DNA of 64,000 nucleotides. It comes from Marivirga tractuosa DSM 4126 (GTDB taxonomy: Bacteria; Bacteroidota; Bacteroidia; Cytophagales; Cyclobacteriaceae). Positions 35,887 through 44,681 of the stretch are shown piece by piece. Position numbers and translations under genes: made by a program. The notes below the pieces were generated by a model. It was not told where the DNA came from and ran no database searches. It saw only the letters and a program-made list of their open reading frames with translations. Position 1 is the first letter of the stretch. Every line of letters begins with the position of its first letter. The stretch lies in NCBI RefSeq assembly GCF_000183425.1, contig NC_014759.1, forward strand, positions 3,255,001-3,319,000. Reading direction: 5' to 3'.

Positions 35887-36957
35887 ATGAACCATAAAAT
35901 ATTTCTAATACTAGGAGTATTTCTAACTACCCTGATTTCTTGTGGATATAACGATGATTTTGTACAAATCAGCCATCAAGATTTCCTCAAAACCCACGAT
36001 TTCAACATTGGACAAACGACTGTAAATTTGAAGGACAATGAAAGAAATCGACCAATTAAAGTGGAAATATGGTATCCTACAAGAGACACAACTAAAGCAA
36101 ATATAACAAATCAATATCCCTTTAAGCTTCCCCCAACATCAAGAGATGCAGATTTAATATCTGACAAATTTCCTTTGGTTTTACTTTCACACGGCACAGG
36201 TGGGAATAGGATAAGTCAAATGTGGTTAGCTAGCGAATTAGTAGGGAATGGCTATATAGTTGTAGCAGTTGATCACTATGGGAATACATTGGACAATAAA
36301 ATTCCAGAAAATTTTGTTAAAGGCTGGGACAGGCCATTAGATATCAGTTTTGCACTTGATGCAATTTTAAGTAGTCCGAATTTCAATTCTATCATCGACA
36401 CAACAAAAGTAGGAATGGCAGGTTTTTCATTTGGTGGATATACATCAATTGCTTTAGCAGGTGGAGAAATAGATTACAATCTACTTAAGGCATTCTCGAA
36501 TACTGAAGAAGGAAAAAACGAGTTTGATTTACCAGAATTGGGAGATATTTCAAAATTAATAACCCCCGAATTAATTGAAAAAGGAAATACTGATTACAAA
36601 GATCTTAAAGATGATAGAATAAAAGCATTTATCGCTATGGCGCCCGCAATTGGACAAGGTTTCAAGGAAAAAGAGCAATTTTCTAATATTCAAAACCCTG
36701 TACTAATAATTGGAGCAAATAATGACAATAGGACACCTGTACTCACGAATGCAAAACATTATGCTAATTTGATAGAGGGCTCAGAATATGTTGAACTAGA
36801 AGGAGAAGTTGGACATTATATTTTTATGAATCAGGCAAAAAACGGATTAAAAAGAAATGCTCCTTTGATTTTTGTGGACGATATATCCATCGACAGAAAA
36901 GAAATACATAAGAAAGTCGCTAAATACGTGCTTGACTTTTTTAATTCTGAATTGTGA
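35887..36957 (+). CDS. Alpha/beta hydrolase lipoprotein (PAF-acetylhydrolase/dienelactone-hydrolase-like)
   Basis: 356 residues with lipobox ISCGY (Cys19). The serine-hydrolase fold is shown by PLVLLSHGTGGNR (oxyanion-hole region, 96-108), the nucleophile elbow GFSFGG (Ser181), and a late GEVGHYIFM with the probable catalytic His; the Asp is likely in the GANNDNRTP region. The order IWYPTRDT...LSHGTGG is typical of the bacterial PAF-acetylhydrolase-like or chlorogenate-esterase-like group. An ester substrate in the periplasm is likely but unidentified. A terminator follows. Confidence 0.85.
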   Translation: MNHKIFLILGVFLTTLISCGYNDDFVQISHQDFLKTHDFNIGQTTVNLKDNERNRPIKVEIWYPTRDTTKANITNQYPFKLPPTSRDADLISDKFPLVLLSHGTGGNRISQMWLASELVGNGYIVVAVDHYGNTLDNKIPENFVKGWDRPLDISFALDAILSSPNFNSIIDTTKVGMAGFSFGGYTSIALAGGEIDYNLLKAFSNTEEGKNEFDLPELGDISKLITPELIEKGNTDYKDLKDDRIKAFIAMAPAIGQGFKEKEQFSNIQNPVLIIGANNDNRTPVLTNAKHYANLIEGSEYVELEGEVGHYIFMNQAKNGLKRNAPLIFVDDISIDRKEIHKKVAKYVLDFFNSEL

Positions 36958-36986
36958 TTTAATATTTCATTAAATCACTATAAAAG

Positions 36987-37023
36987 AAAAGGCTATCTAA
37001 TTTCTATTTAGACAGCCTTTTTT
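36987..37023. terminator. Terminator between hydrolase and pyrophosphatase genes
   Basis: AAAAGGCTATCTAA pairs imperfectly with TTTAGACAGCCTTTT around a 6-nt loop; T-run after and A-run before make it usable on both strands for the convergent genes. Confidence 0.78.
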
Positions 37024-37042
37024 GCAGAGGAGTTTTAATCTC

Positions 37043-37588
37043 CTATTTTCTGAAAGTTTTGTCATAAAGCTCAATACTTTCATTAATAACATTCATAGCT
37101 TCCTTTTTATCAAAGAAATCTTCCACTACCACCTTTTTGTTTTCTAATTGCTTATAATCTTCAAAGAATCTTTGCATTTCTTTAGAAGTGTGTGGAGGTA
37201 AGTCATTAATATCATTCATATGGTTTACTGACATATCATTCGCTGCAACTGCAATGATTTTATCATCAGCCTCTCCCTGGTCCATCATTTTCATTACACC
37301 TAATACTTTTGCTTTCACCATACACAACGGAGGAAGCTCTATTGAAGTAATCACCATAATATCTAATGGATCTTTATCATCGCAATAAGTTTGTGGAATA
37401 AAACCATAGTTTGCAGGATAGTGAACAGAACTAAAAAGTACTCTATCCAACATCAAGTAACCAGTTTCCTTGTCCAACTCAAATTTTCCCTTGCTGCCTT
37501 TAGAAATTTCAATCACGGCATTCACGTACTCAGGCACCTCATCTCCGTAGTGGATATCGTGCCAAGGGTTTCTTTTCTTATCTATCAT
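37043..37588 (-). CDS. ppa: Inorganic pyrophosphatase (family I)
   Basis: Soluble enzyme hydrolysing PPi to two Pi. About 181 residues from ATG 37588 ([12 protein letters not shown]). Family I hallmarks are present: [42 protein letters not shown] with the DxDPxD metal motif, and the KVVVEDF C-terminal region. A start at 37639 would add 17 residues not typical of the family and overlaps the promoter region of the divergent MscS gene. Full length; no anomalies. Confidence 0.96.
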   Translation of the reverse strand: MIDKKRNPWHDIHYGDEVPEYVNAVIEISKGSKGKFELDKETGYLMLDRVLFSSVHYPANYGFIPQTYCDDKDPLDIMVITSIELPPLCMVKAKVLGVMKMMDQGEADDKIIAVAANDMSVNHMNDINDLPPHTSKEMQRFFEDYKQLENKKVVVEDFFDKKEAMNVINESIELYDKTFRK

Positions 37589-37665
37589 CTTTAATTTGTA
37601 AAATATTTTTACAAAAATAAGGGATGAAGCTGAGAGCACCTACTTATAGTGTTATTAGATTGTTA

Positions 37666-37673
37666 TAACTTTG
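37666..37673 (+). promoter_or_regulatory. Candidate -7 element of the MscS gene, suggesting a leaderless or very short leader
   Basis: TAACTTTG matches TAnnTTTG and ends only 4 nt before the ATG at 37678. If used, the transcript would begin at or within a few bases of the start codon. Confidence 0.35.
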
Positions 37674-37677
37674 TCAT

Positions 37678-38568
37678 ATGAATAGAAAATCCATTACCCC
37701 TACCATTAATCTAGAGCGAAAAAAAAGAATCTGGTTTTTAGTAAAAGCAGTCATTTTTATTGGCGCTCTTTTTGGTATTGATAATTTTAAAAATCAACTC
37801 ATTGATTTTGGAGTAGAAGAACACTACTTGAAAGCTTTAAGGTTTTACCTTTATGCAGACCTTTGGATTTCTTTCATTAGGTTGGGCGTTGTTTTTTATT
37901 ATCAGCGAAAGCACAAATTATCGAAAGGAGTCAAAAGTAATTTCATATTGGGGATCAATCATATTGCCAATATCATTCACACATTTGTATTAATTGGTGC
38001 AATTCTGCTTTTGTTCAAAATTGATCCTATCAACTTAATTACATCTTTAAGTATAGTGGCAGCAGCAATAGCAATTTTATCTAAAGATTACATTGCCAAT
38101 ATGATCAATGGCATGTTAATTATCTTCTCTGAAGAAGTAATGATCGGTGATGAAATTAAAATAGGAGAAGTAAAAGGAAAAGTATCGGATATTACCTTAG
38201 TGAATATGCATATTGTGAATGATGATGAAGATTTGATATACATTCCCAATTCAATGGTTTTTACCTCTCAGATTTTCAATTATACAAAAAGAGCCATCCG
38301 CAAAGTAAGTTTTGATTTTGATTTGAAAAATGAACTGGCAACTGATGTCGCAGCAGTTGAAAGACATATAATTGATGTCCTGAGTGAATACCATAAATAT
38401 ATTAAAGATGATAGTTATGTATTAAGAATTATCAAAATCAATGAAAATTTCACTTCTTTGAAATTTCAGTTTGTTTTGCACAGACATTCAGAGGTACGTG
38501 AAAAGGATATTCGAAAAGCAGCTTTAAGGCATGTGCTAAAATACATAGGAAATGCTAAGCAAAAGTAA
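37678..38568 (+). CDS. Mechanosensitive ion channel, MscS family
   Basis: 296-residue inner-membrane channel that releases solutes on hypo-osmotic shock. Three to four hydrophobic helices (about 18-35, 57-75, 90-120, 120-150), the last being the pore helix with SIVAAAIAILSKDYIANMINGMLIIF, followed by the cytoplasmic beta domain (EVMIGDEIKIGEVKGKVSDITL, DDEDLIYIPNSMVF) and a C-terminal alpha/beta part. Size is close to MscS (286). It is divergent from ppa and may be translated from a near-leaderless mRNA. Confidence 0.92.
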   Translation: MNRKSITPTINLERKKRIWFLVKAVIFIGALFGIDNFKNQLIDFGVEEHYLKALRFYLYADLWISFIRLGVVFYYQRKHKLSKGVKSNFILGINHIANIIHTFVLIGAILLLFKIDPINLITSLSIVAAAIAILSKDYIANMINGMLIIFSEEVMIGDEIKIGEVKGKVSDITLVNMHIVNDDEDLIYIPNSMVFTSQIFNYTKRAIRKVSFDFDLKNELATDVAAVERHIIDVLSEYHKYIKDDSYVLRIIKINENFTSLKFQFVLHRHSEVREKDIRKAALRHVLKYIGNAKQK

Positions 38569-38600
38569 TAATCCAAACCCCATACCCATTATCCATCCTC

Positions 38601-38622
38601 TTTTAGGTGTTTTCACCTAAAA
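38601..38622. repeat. Perfect 9-bp hairpin TTTTAGGTG/CACCTAAAA
   Basis: Nine perfect pairs around a TTTT loop. No T-tract follows, so it is probably part of the repeat island in the 494-nt gap 38569-39062, or a weak terminator for the MscS gene. Confidence 0.6.
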
Positions 38623-38705
38623 CCTATGGAATGCCGCAGATAGTTGAATTCAATATTTTTGTAAAAACACCAAAATCTGGGTTGGGATATTAAATCTACA
38701 CTTAA

Positions 38706-38722
38706 GTCCAGTGTGGACGACC
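38706..38722. repeat. GACC-tailed hairpin, copy 2
   Basis: GTCCA-GTG-TGGAC (38706-38718) followed by GACC, then ATATGGTAAA; the tail ATGGTAA recurs after the copy at 38908. Confidence 0.55.
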
Positions 38723-38868
38723 ATATGGTAAATCTACCAATTGTATAAAATCAAAGCCCTCTCTGTTTCAAAATCCCTCTTGATCCAAGCTACAGGAATT
38801 AATACCAATTCTAGCCTCAATGTAGATTTTATAGCTCCATGAATGGAACGTTTTTCTTAAGTAGAGTA

Positions 38869-38890
38869 AGCACAAGCGGACGCTTGCGCT
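38869..38890. repeat. AGCAC...GCGCT hairpin repeat, copy 3 (diverged)
   Basis: AGC-A-CAAGCG, loop GA, CGCTTG-C-GCT. It keeps the end sequences and the internal A/C mismatch of copies 1 and 2 while the inner stem has changed in a compensatory way. Confidence 0.65.
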
Positions 38891-38907
38891 ATTGGAGGGT
38901 ATATTAA

Positions 38908-38924
38908 GTCCAATAAGGACGACC
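38908..38924. repeat. GACC-tailed hairpin, copy 3
   Basis: GTCC-AATAA-GGAC followed by GACC and TTATGGTAAT, 18 nt after the AGCAC-type hairpin. Confidence 0.55.
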
Positions 38925-38957
38925 TTATGGTAATGTTATCACAATCAAATAGCTACA

Positions 38958-38974
38958 GCCCCATAGGGGCGACC
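38958..38974. repeat. GACC-tailed hairpin, copy 4
   Basis: GCCCC-ATA-GGGGC followed by GACC and TGATTCTG. Stem sequence differs fully from copies 1-3 but pairs perfectly, so structure and tail are what is conserved. Confidence 0.55.
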
Positions 38975-39062
38975 TGATTCTGAAAGCATCTTTTCCAAAA
39001 TACTGAAACACTTGCGATTGCAATCAGTTTTGTATCTTTATAACAAACCAACACAAAAAACT

Positions 39063-39944
39063 ATGAAAAATACAGTATTCGTGCTGGGTTTGGCATTGCT
39101 AATATTTGCATGCCAACCCGCTAAAAAAGAAAGTCAAGAAGAAGAAACACAAGAAAAAGAAGTAGTAGAACAGTCAGCCGACCCAAAATTGGTAAAATTA
39201 TGGGAAACTGATACCGTGATGACTACATGTGAGTCCGTATTATTCGATGGAGAAGGAAGCAGATTGTTCGTTTCCAATATCAACGGGAAGCCATTGGATA
39301 AAAATGGAGAAGGATTTATTTCTATCTTAAACCTTGATGGGAGCGTTCAAGAGTTGAATTGGGCAACGGGATTAAATGCGCCAAAAGGAATGGGTATTTT
39401 TGATGGTCATCTTTATGTAACTGATATCGATCGAGTAGTTGCTATTGACTTAGAAACAGGAGAAGTAGTTAAAGAATTTACTCCAGAGAAAGCCGAATTT
39501 TTAAATGATATCACCACTTCTGCAAGTGCAGTTTACATCTCGGATATGGGCTTAGGCTTGATTCATAAAATTGAAAATGGTGAATTATCTACTGTAGCTG
39601 AAGGAGTTGAAAGCATTAATGGTTTGCTTAGCAAAGGTGATCACTTAATGACTTTAGATGCTAAAGGTTTAAGAGCTTATGATTTGGCTGAAAATAAATT
39701 CGAGATGGTAAACGATTCTGTTACTGGTGGCGATGGTTTAACCATGCTAAATGATGAAACTTATATCGCCAGCAGATGGCAAGGTGAAATTTATCATGTG
39801 GCAGGTAATAAAGCAACTTTATTATTAGACACAAAAGCAGAAGAATCACAAACTGCTGATATTGGATTAGATCCTGATAAAATGATAGTCTATGTACCTA
39901 CTTTTTTCAAGAATAAGGTAGTAGCTTATCAGTTAGAGAAATAA
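39063..39944 (+). CDS. SMP-30/gluconolactonase-like beta-propeller lipoprotein
   Basis: 293 residues from ATG 39063, giving a signal peptide with lipobox FACQP. An acidic linker is followed by six-bladed propeller-type repeats: CESVLFDGEGSRLFVSNI, GLNAPKGMGIFDGHLYVTDID, LNDITTSASAVYISDMG, INGLLSKGDHLMTLDA, DGLTMLNDETYIASRW, TADIGLDPDKMIVYVPTF. This is the SMP-30/NHL-like class; the enzymatic metal residues are not clear enough to claim lactonase activity. Upstream ATG 39012 lies before the signal peptide and is unlikely. A strong terminator follows. Confidence 0.85.
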   Translation: MKNTVFVLGLALLIFACQPAKKESQEEETQEKEVVEQSADPKLVKLWETDTVMTTCESVLFDGEGSRLFVSNINGKPLDKNGEGFISILNLDGSVQELNWATGLNAPKGMGIFDGHLYVTDIDRVVAIDLETGEVVKEFTPEKAEFLNDITTSASAVYISDMGLGLIHKIENGELSTVAEGVESINGLLSKGDHLMTLDAKGLRAYDLAENKFEMVNDSVTGGDGLTMLNDETYIASRWQGEIYHVAGNKATLLLDTKAEESQTADIGLDPDKMIVYVPTFFKNKVVAYQLEK

Positions 39945-39968
39945 TTGAAGAGCGCATAAAAAAAAGTG

Positions 39969-40002
39969 AAACCTGCAAGATTCTGACTCTTGCAGGTTTT
40001 TT
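39969..40002 (+). terminator. Strong intrinsic terminator after the propeller lipoprotein
   Basis: AAACCTGCAAGA (39969-39980) pairs perfectly over 12 bp with TCTTGCAGGTTT (39988-39999), 7-nt loop, T-tract to 40002. Confidence 0.9.
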
Positions 40003-40074
40003 GCCTAGAGATGAAAAAGACTTTCAAGTTTCCCTGAAAGCCTTATCAATATTAATAAATCAACCGAAACTTTA

Positions 40075-42972
40075 TTATCTTAATTTATAGGTAAATCCAA
40101 CGTTAAAAGCTCTACCTGGATTATATCTGGTAAACACTTGCTCTTGCGCTTGATAACCTTGAAAGAATTCCTCTCTCAAATCACCTAAGATATTACTTAC
40201 ACCAATGCTTAACTTCATTTTGTCATCCGCACCGAATGACTTATTCATATTGAAATTTAAGTTATGGAATGGTTCAGAATAAATATCTGATCTGTTTCCA
40301 ATACCTACAAAAATTAATGTTGGTCCTTGAACATTATAGAATAAACCACCATCAATACCTGTTTCGAAATCAGTATATGACATTCCAAAGTTTAAGATAT
40401 AGGGAGATTGTCCAGCCATTTCTCTTGTGTTTTCAATTTCCTGTCCATCTCTAGCATTATTGCTTCTAGAAGCAAACTCATTTGGTGCCATTTCAATTTT
40501 AGATTGCGTAATTGTTACATTTCCATTTAAAGATAGGTTTTCTAGAGCTGGTGTAATAAAGCTTAGGTTTTTTCTAAACTCAGCCTCAGCTCCTACAACT
40601 TCACCACTCCCAACGTTCCTTGGCTGGAAGAAACCAGCAATTTGTACATATTGAACCATCTCAATAGGGTCTGTAAATTTCTTGTAGAACCCGCTTAAAG
40701 AGAAAGTTTGTCCTCTTTCTTGGTATAGCTCCCATCTTAAATCAAAATTATCAATATATGTAGGTCTTAAATTACCATCCCAAACTATTTCTCCAGAAGC
40801 GTTTTCATCTGGGAAGAAACCACCAATGAACGAACGACCTGAAACTGGATCCAAAATTTCTGCAAAAGATGCTTCTTTAAATGAAGGTCTTGCGGTAGTT
40901 CTTGAATAACCAACTCGTAAATTTTGTTTTTCTGCTATAGAATAGATCAAATTAGCAGCAGGAAATAAATCAAGAGTTTCTAAAACTTGCTCATTATCTA
41001 ATAATGTGCCCTGCTGGTTTAAACCAGTGTAATTTTGAGTATAGTATTCAGCTCTAACACCAATAATTGTTTTTAAATTTTCAATCGGATTAAATTCATT
41101 TGAAGCATAAGCTGCTGATGAATTAATAGAAGCATCATATTGATTTGTATTATTTGGAACAAACTGTGGCTCAAAGCGAGTACCACTGAACCCATTTTCA
41201 TCAGCAGGCCATAAATTTTCTTCCTCAAACATATCGTTTGCATTTAAAGTAACTTCTACTCCATTCGGGATGATTTGATAGTTTTCAATTTTATAATCTC
41301 TTCTTTTAAAAGTATTTCCACCACCAAATTTAAATTTAGCATCTTCACCATTAAATTTATAAGTCCTAGTTAGGTCTGCTTTTGAGGCCAAATTGTCCTC
41401 ATTCAAATATCTCCAAATTCTTTCAGGGTATCCTGATTCTGAACCAATGGTTAAGTTTTCACCGTTAAATCCCTCATCTCTGATTCTTGTAAATCGAATA
41501 TCAGGATCGGTAATGCTTGAACGAGTAGGTGAAACTTTCCATTCTAATCTCCAGTCTCTTCCATCGATGTAATGCTCACCAGCTAAAAGAATATTCGTTA
41601 ATCCCTTCTGAGTATATTCAAGGTTTTCTTGACGGGCATCAAAGTTAGCACCTTGATCTGTATTTCTGTATTCAAACTCACCTGCTTTTGATTCGCCATT
41701 CTGTAAGTGCAATAAGTTTAATTTGTACTTTGAATTAGCTGTTTTTAGTGCCAGTCCACCCATAGCACTAATTAAAACCTCATTCGTTCCGTAATCACCA
41801 ATTTGAGTTTCTCTTGCCTCTAATTCATTTACAGATCTGTCATTTGCTAATCCGAATCTTCCAAATTCAGCATCTTGATAAAATTTTGTATTGTTTTTAT
41901 AATTCAAGGAAAAGCTGTGCCCTAAAGTCATTCCGCTAAGTGCTTTTTGGTTGCCGAAAGTCAGACCTGCACTGTAATCCATGAAACTATTTTGTCTCAT
42001 AGCATCAAGAGTTGGATTAAAATCTCTTAGAATTGAACTAAATTTTTGTCCTTCTTCACTATCGGGATTACCGATTACATTTCCATAAAGTGGGATTTCA
42101 TTTGATGAATATTTATCAGCAGGGTTTCCTCTAGTTCCATCATCAAATCCCAAGAAATCAGTATTACCTCCTTTATAAGTCAAGTAATTTGAATTAAAAT
42201 GCATGGCAGGATTGAAGCTGCCTCCAATTGAGATATCAAAAGTTGGTTCTTCAGGAAATTCCTTTGTATCAATATTTATCATTCCTCCTGTAAAATCAGC
42301 TGGTAAATCAGCAGTGAAAGATTTGGTAACCATTATATTATCAATGATTCCAGTAGGAAATAAATCCATTTGAAGGGAATTTCTGTCAGGGTCTAATCCT
42401 GGGATATCCACTCCGTTTAATATTGATTTGGTATATCTATCACCTAAGCCTCGGATATAAACGTATTTACCACCTTCCACAGAAATACCAGGAACTCTTT
42501 TTACTGCTGAAGCAGCATCACTGTCACCTATTTTTCTGAAATTAGCAGATGATATTCCATCTAGTACATTAGGAGATTTTCTTTTAACTGCTAATAATGC
42601 TGCTTCTGTTGATCTAATAGCTTTTGCAGTCACTACAACTTCTCCTAATTGCTCTACATCTTCGGCAAGTGAGATGTTATCAATTATTTTTACTTCCCCA
42701 GCATCAACCGCGACCCCCTCAATGGTAACAGTTCTATAGGTTACAAATGATGCTTGTATGTTATAGGTTCCTGGATCAGCGTTGATTTGGAATTTACCAT
42801 CAAAATCAGTAACAGCGCCAATGCTCGTGCCTTCGATGACTACATTCACACCAAAAAGTGCTTCGCCATTAGAGGCATCAGTAACGGTACCTCTAATTAT
42901 GCCTTTTTGTGCAAAGCTTAATGCAGGTAATAATAATACTAGTAAAACTGAAATCAGAAATTTGTTATTCAT
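40075..42972 (-). CDS. TonB-dependent outer-membrane receptor
   Basis: 965 residues. Signal peptide ending SFAQ; carboxypeptidase-regulatory-like domain (about 23-110, GIIRGTVTDASNGEALFGVNV); plug domain (about 120-240, with VKRVPGISVEGGKYVYIRGLGDRYT); a large beta-barrel to the C-terminal aromatic-ended strand NVGFTYKLR. It imports an unknown ligand across the outer membrane using TonB energy. The upstream gene encodes a beta-helix lipoprotein on the same strand, with a terminator-like hairpin between them, so they may be co-regulated rather than one operon. It has no SusD partner. Confidence 0.93.
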   Translation of the reverse strand: MNNKFLISVLLVLLLPALSFAQKGIIRGTVTDASNGEALFGVNVVIEGTSIGAVTDFDGKFQINADPGTYNIQASFVTYRTVTIEGVAVDAGEVKIIDNISLAEDVEQLGEVVVTAKAIRSTEAALLAVKRKSPNVLDGISSANFRKIGDSDAASAVKRVPGISVEGGKYVYIRGLGDRYTKSILNGVDIPGLDPDRNSLQMDLFPTGIIDNIMVTKSFTADLPADFTGGMINIDTKEFPEEPTFDISIGGSFNPAMHFNSNYLTYKGGNTDFLGFDDGTRGNPADKYSSNEIPLYGNVIGNPDSEEGQKFSSILRDFNPTLDAMRQNSFMDYSAGLTFGNQKALSGMTLGHSFSLNYKNNTKFYQDAEFGRFGLANDRSVNELEARETQIGDYGTNEVLISAMGGLALKTANSKYKLNLLHLQNGESKAGEFEYRNTDQGANFDARQENLEYTQKGLTNILLAGEHYIDGRDWRLEWKVSPTRSSITDPDIRFTRIRDEGFNGENLTIGSESGYPERIWRYLNEDNLASKADLTRTYKFNGEDAKFKFGGGNTFKRRDYKIENYQIIPNGVEVTLNANDMFEEENLWPADENGFSGTRFEPQFVPNNTNQYDASINSSAAYASNEFNPIENLKTIIGVRAEYYTQNYTGLNQQGTLLDNEQVLETLDLFPAANLIYSIAEKQNLRVGYSRTTARPSFKEASFAEILDPVSGRSFIGGFFPDENASGEIVWDGNLRPTYIDNFDLRWELYQERGQTFSLSGFYKKFTDPIEMVQYVQIAGFFQPRNVGSGEVVGAEAEFRKNLSFITPALENLSLNGNVTITQSKIEMAPNEFASRSNNARDGQEIENTREMAGQSPYILNFGMSYTDFETGIDGGLFYNVQGPTLIFVGIGNRSDIYSEPFHNLNFNMNKSFGADDKMKLSIGVSNILGDLREEFFQGYQAQEQVFTRYNPGRAFNVGFTYKLR

Positions 42973-43082
42973 CTCTTTATTTTATTTGATGTTACAAAAG
43001 TCCGATTAAAAATGGAGAAAAGGTTTAATAGTAAATTATTGAAATGTTAAATGATTGTTATTATCGTAATATTGCAATAAAG

Positions 43083-43115
43083 AACAAAAAAAATCCCGGC
43101 CAATTGACCGGGATT
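43083..43115 (-). terminator. Intrinsic terminator after the beta-helix lipoprotein gene
   Basis: Read on the minus strand, AATCCCGG and CCGGGATT form an 8-bp stem with an 8-nt loop followed by eight T. It separates the lipoprotein gene from the TonB receptor gene; partial read-through would set their ratio. Confidence 0.85.
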
Positions 43116-43143
43116 AAACAATTAAATTATGAAGAAGTTCTTC

Positions 43144-44403
43144 TTAGAAATCAGCTAATTCGCCATTAGCATCAGCCCAAGTCCATCCTGTGAAAGCAGA
43201 TTTGTCTGCACCTACTGTTGGCGTTGTAACAATTGAGGCTTCACCTTCTGTGATATTATCAAAAGCACCGCTTTCAGTAGTATCATTGAAAATATCAGCG
43301 ATTGTCATATTTCCCTCGTCTAAGTGACTTACGTTAAACTGCAAGTTGCTTAATACTGTTGCTCCTGAAGTGTAATTTGCAGCAGAACCAGCATCATCTA
43401 ATTCTACATCAGCTTCGCTTCTAAAGTTGAAGAAATAAACATTTTCAATTCTAGTTGCAGCTGCATCTCTTAAGTCAATGTAATCGCTTCCATTATCTGG
43501 TAATCCCTTGATGGAACCATTGATTAAAGTGTACCCACCATTATCTTGAGGACCTTCAGGACCATCTAATTCCATTCCGTGATCTGAATCTTCTCCTAAT
43601 ATACCAATGAAGTTGTTGATAGTACCAGTGTAATCTTGATCACAATCGAAACTGTCATCACCTGCATTCCAAACTAATACGTTAGAAACGTCTACAGTAC
43701 CACCAAATGGCTCAATTCCATCATCTTGATTAGCAATAATTTCAATGTTCTCGATAGTTGTACCTGATCCTACGCCACCTAAAGTTAATCCATTGATTTC
43801 GTTACCTTCACCGATGTTAGCACCACCATGACGGATAGAGATATATTTTAAAACACCAGAATTGTCAGCAGGATCAGCAGCATCACCACCACCATACAAA
43901 CCGTTTGTATCAGAAGGTGGAATACCTTCGATTTGAGCAACCCCATCAGGAGTAGAGATAGGAGCATATCCTAAAACAATTAATCCACCCCATAATCCAT
44001 CAATATCTGGATCTAGGTTTGGAGAAGCAATCATGCCTGGCTCAATTTCATCTGCAACTGAAGTGAAAATGATTGGTGCATCAGCAGTACCTTCTGCCAT
44101 TAATGTACCACCTCTTGCAACAACCAATGCAGTTGCATTTGTACCTGTTCCAGCTTCACCTTTAATTATAGTACCTGGTTCAATAGTTAATGTAGCACCT
44201 TCCAAAACGAAAATTCTACCACCTAATTGGTAAACCGTTTCGTTATCCCAAGTTACATCCTCAGAGATATTTTCAGTTACAATAATAGTACCTTCTGTTT
44301 CTTCATCATCGTTAACCACTGGATCAACAGGATCATCATCACATGCTGTGAACCCGAATGCTAATGCTAAAAAAAGCAACGCTAATAAATTAATTTTCTT
44401 CAT
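43144..44403 (-). CDS. Beta-helix lipoprotein paired with TonB receptor
   Basis: 419 residues with lipobox FTACDDD (Cys21) and an acidic linker. The body has repeated strand-turn units rich in Gly, Asp and Asn: TLTIEPGTIIKGEAG, GTLMAEGTADAPIIFTS, WGGLIVLGYAPI, LKYISIRHGGANIG, TIENIEIIANQDDGIEPFGG, VSNVLVWNAGDDSFDCD, typical of a right-handed parallel beta-helix. Such proteins are sometimes mislabelled multidrug transporters in Bacteroidota. Its position upstream of the TonB receptor suggests a surface binding or processing role for the same ligand, an inference. The acidic character suggests calcium binding. Confidence 0.78.
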   Translation of the reverse strand: MKKINLLALLFLALAFGFTACDDDPVDPVVNDDEETEGTIIVTENISEDVTWDNETVYQLGGRIFVLEGATLTIEPGTIIKGEAGTGTNATALVVARGGTLMAEGTADAPIIFTSVADEIEPGMIASPNLDPDIDGLWGGLIVLGYAPISTPDGVAQIEGIPPSDTNGLYGGGDAADPADNSGVLKYISIRHGGANIGEGNEINGLTLGGVGSGTTIENIEIIANQDDGIEPFGGTVDVSNVLVWNAGDDSFDCDQDYTGTINNFIGILGEDSDHGMELDGPEGPQDNGGYTLINGSIKGLPDNGSDYIDLRDAAATRIENVYFFNFRSEADVELDDAGSAANYTSGATVLSNLQFNVSHLDEGNMTIADIFNDTTESGAFDNITEGEASIVTTPTVGADKSAFTGWTWADANGELADF

Positions 44404-44627
44404 CGTGAGTAATTTTTAAATAAGTTTAAATTTCTTTGCGACAAAGGTGGTTTTTAATTGTTAACTGAATTTGTCAGTCTCTTTAGCAAATTGTTATCAA
44501 TTTCACACACTATTAATTTTGTGTTAAAAAGAGCCTATTAAGCCTTTAACTGAGAAACTGATTTAGATTTTTGATATTTAAATATCATTTGAGAGGATAT
44601 CATTTGATTTGTAATATGATATATAAC

Positions 44628-44654
44628 AAAAAAAGCGTTCCAGTTGGGACGCTT
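44628..44654 (-). terminator. Intrinsic terminator after the MoxR gene
   Basis: On the minus strand AAGCGTCCC and GGAACGCTT form a 9-position stem with one mismatch and a 4-nt loop, followed by seven T. Confidence 0.8.
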
Positions 44655-44681
44655 TTCATAGTGTTTTCAAATTAATGCTAA

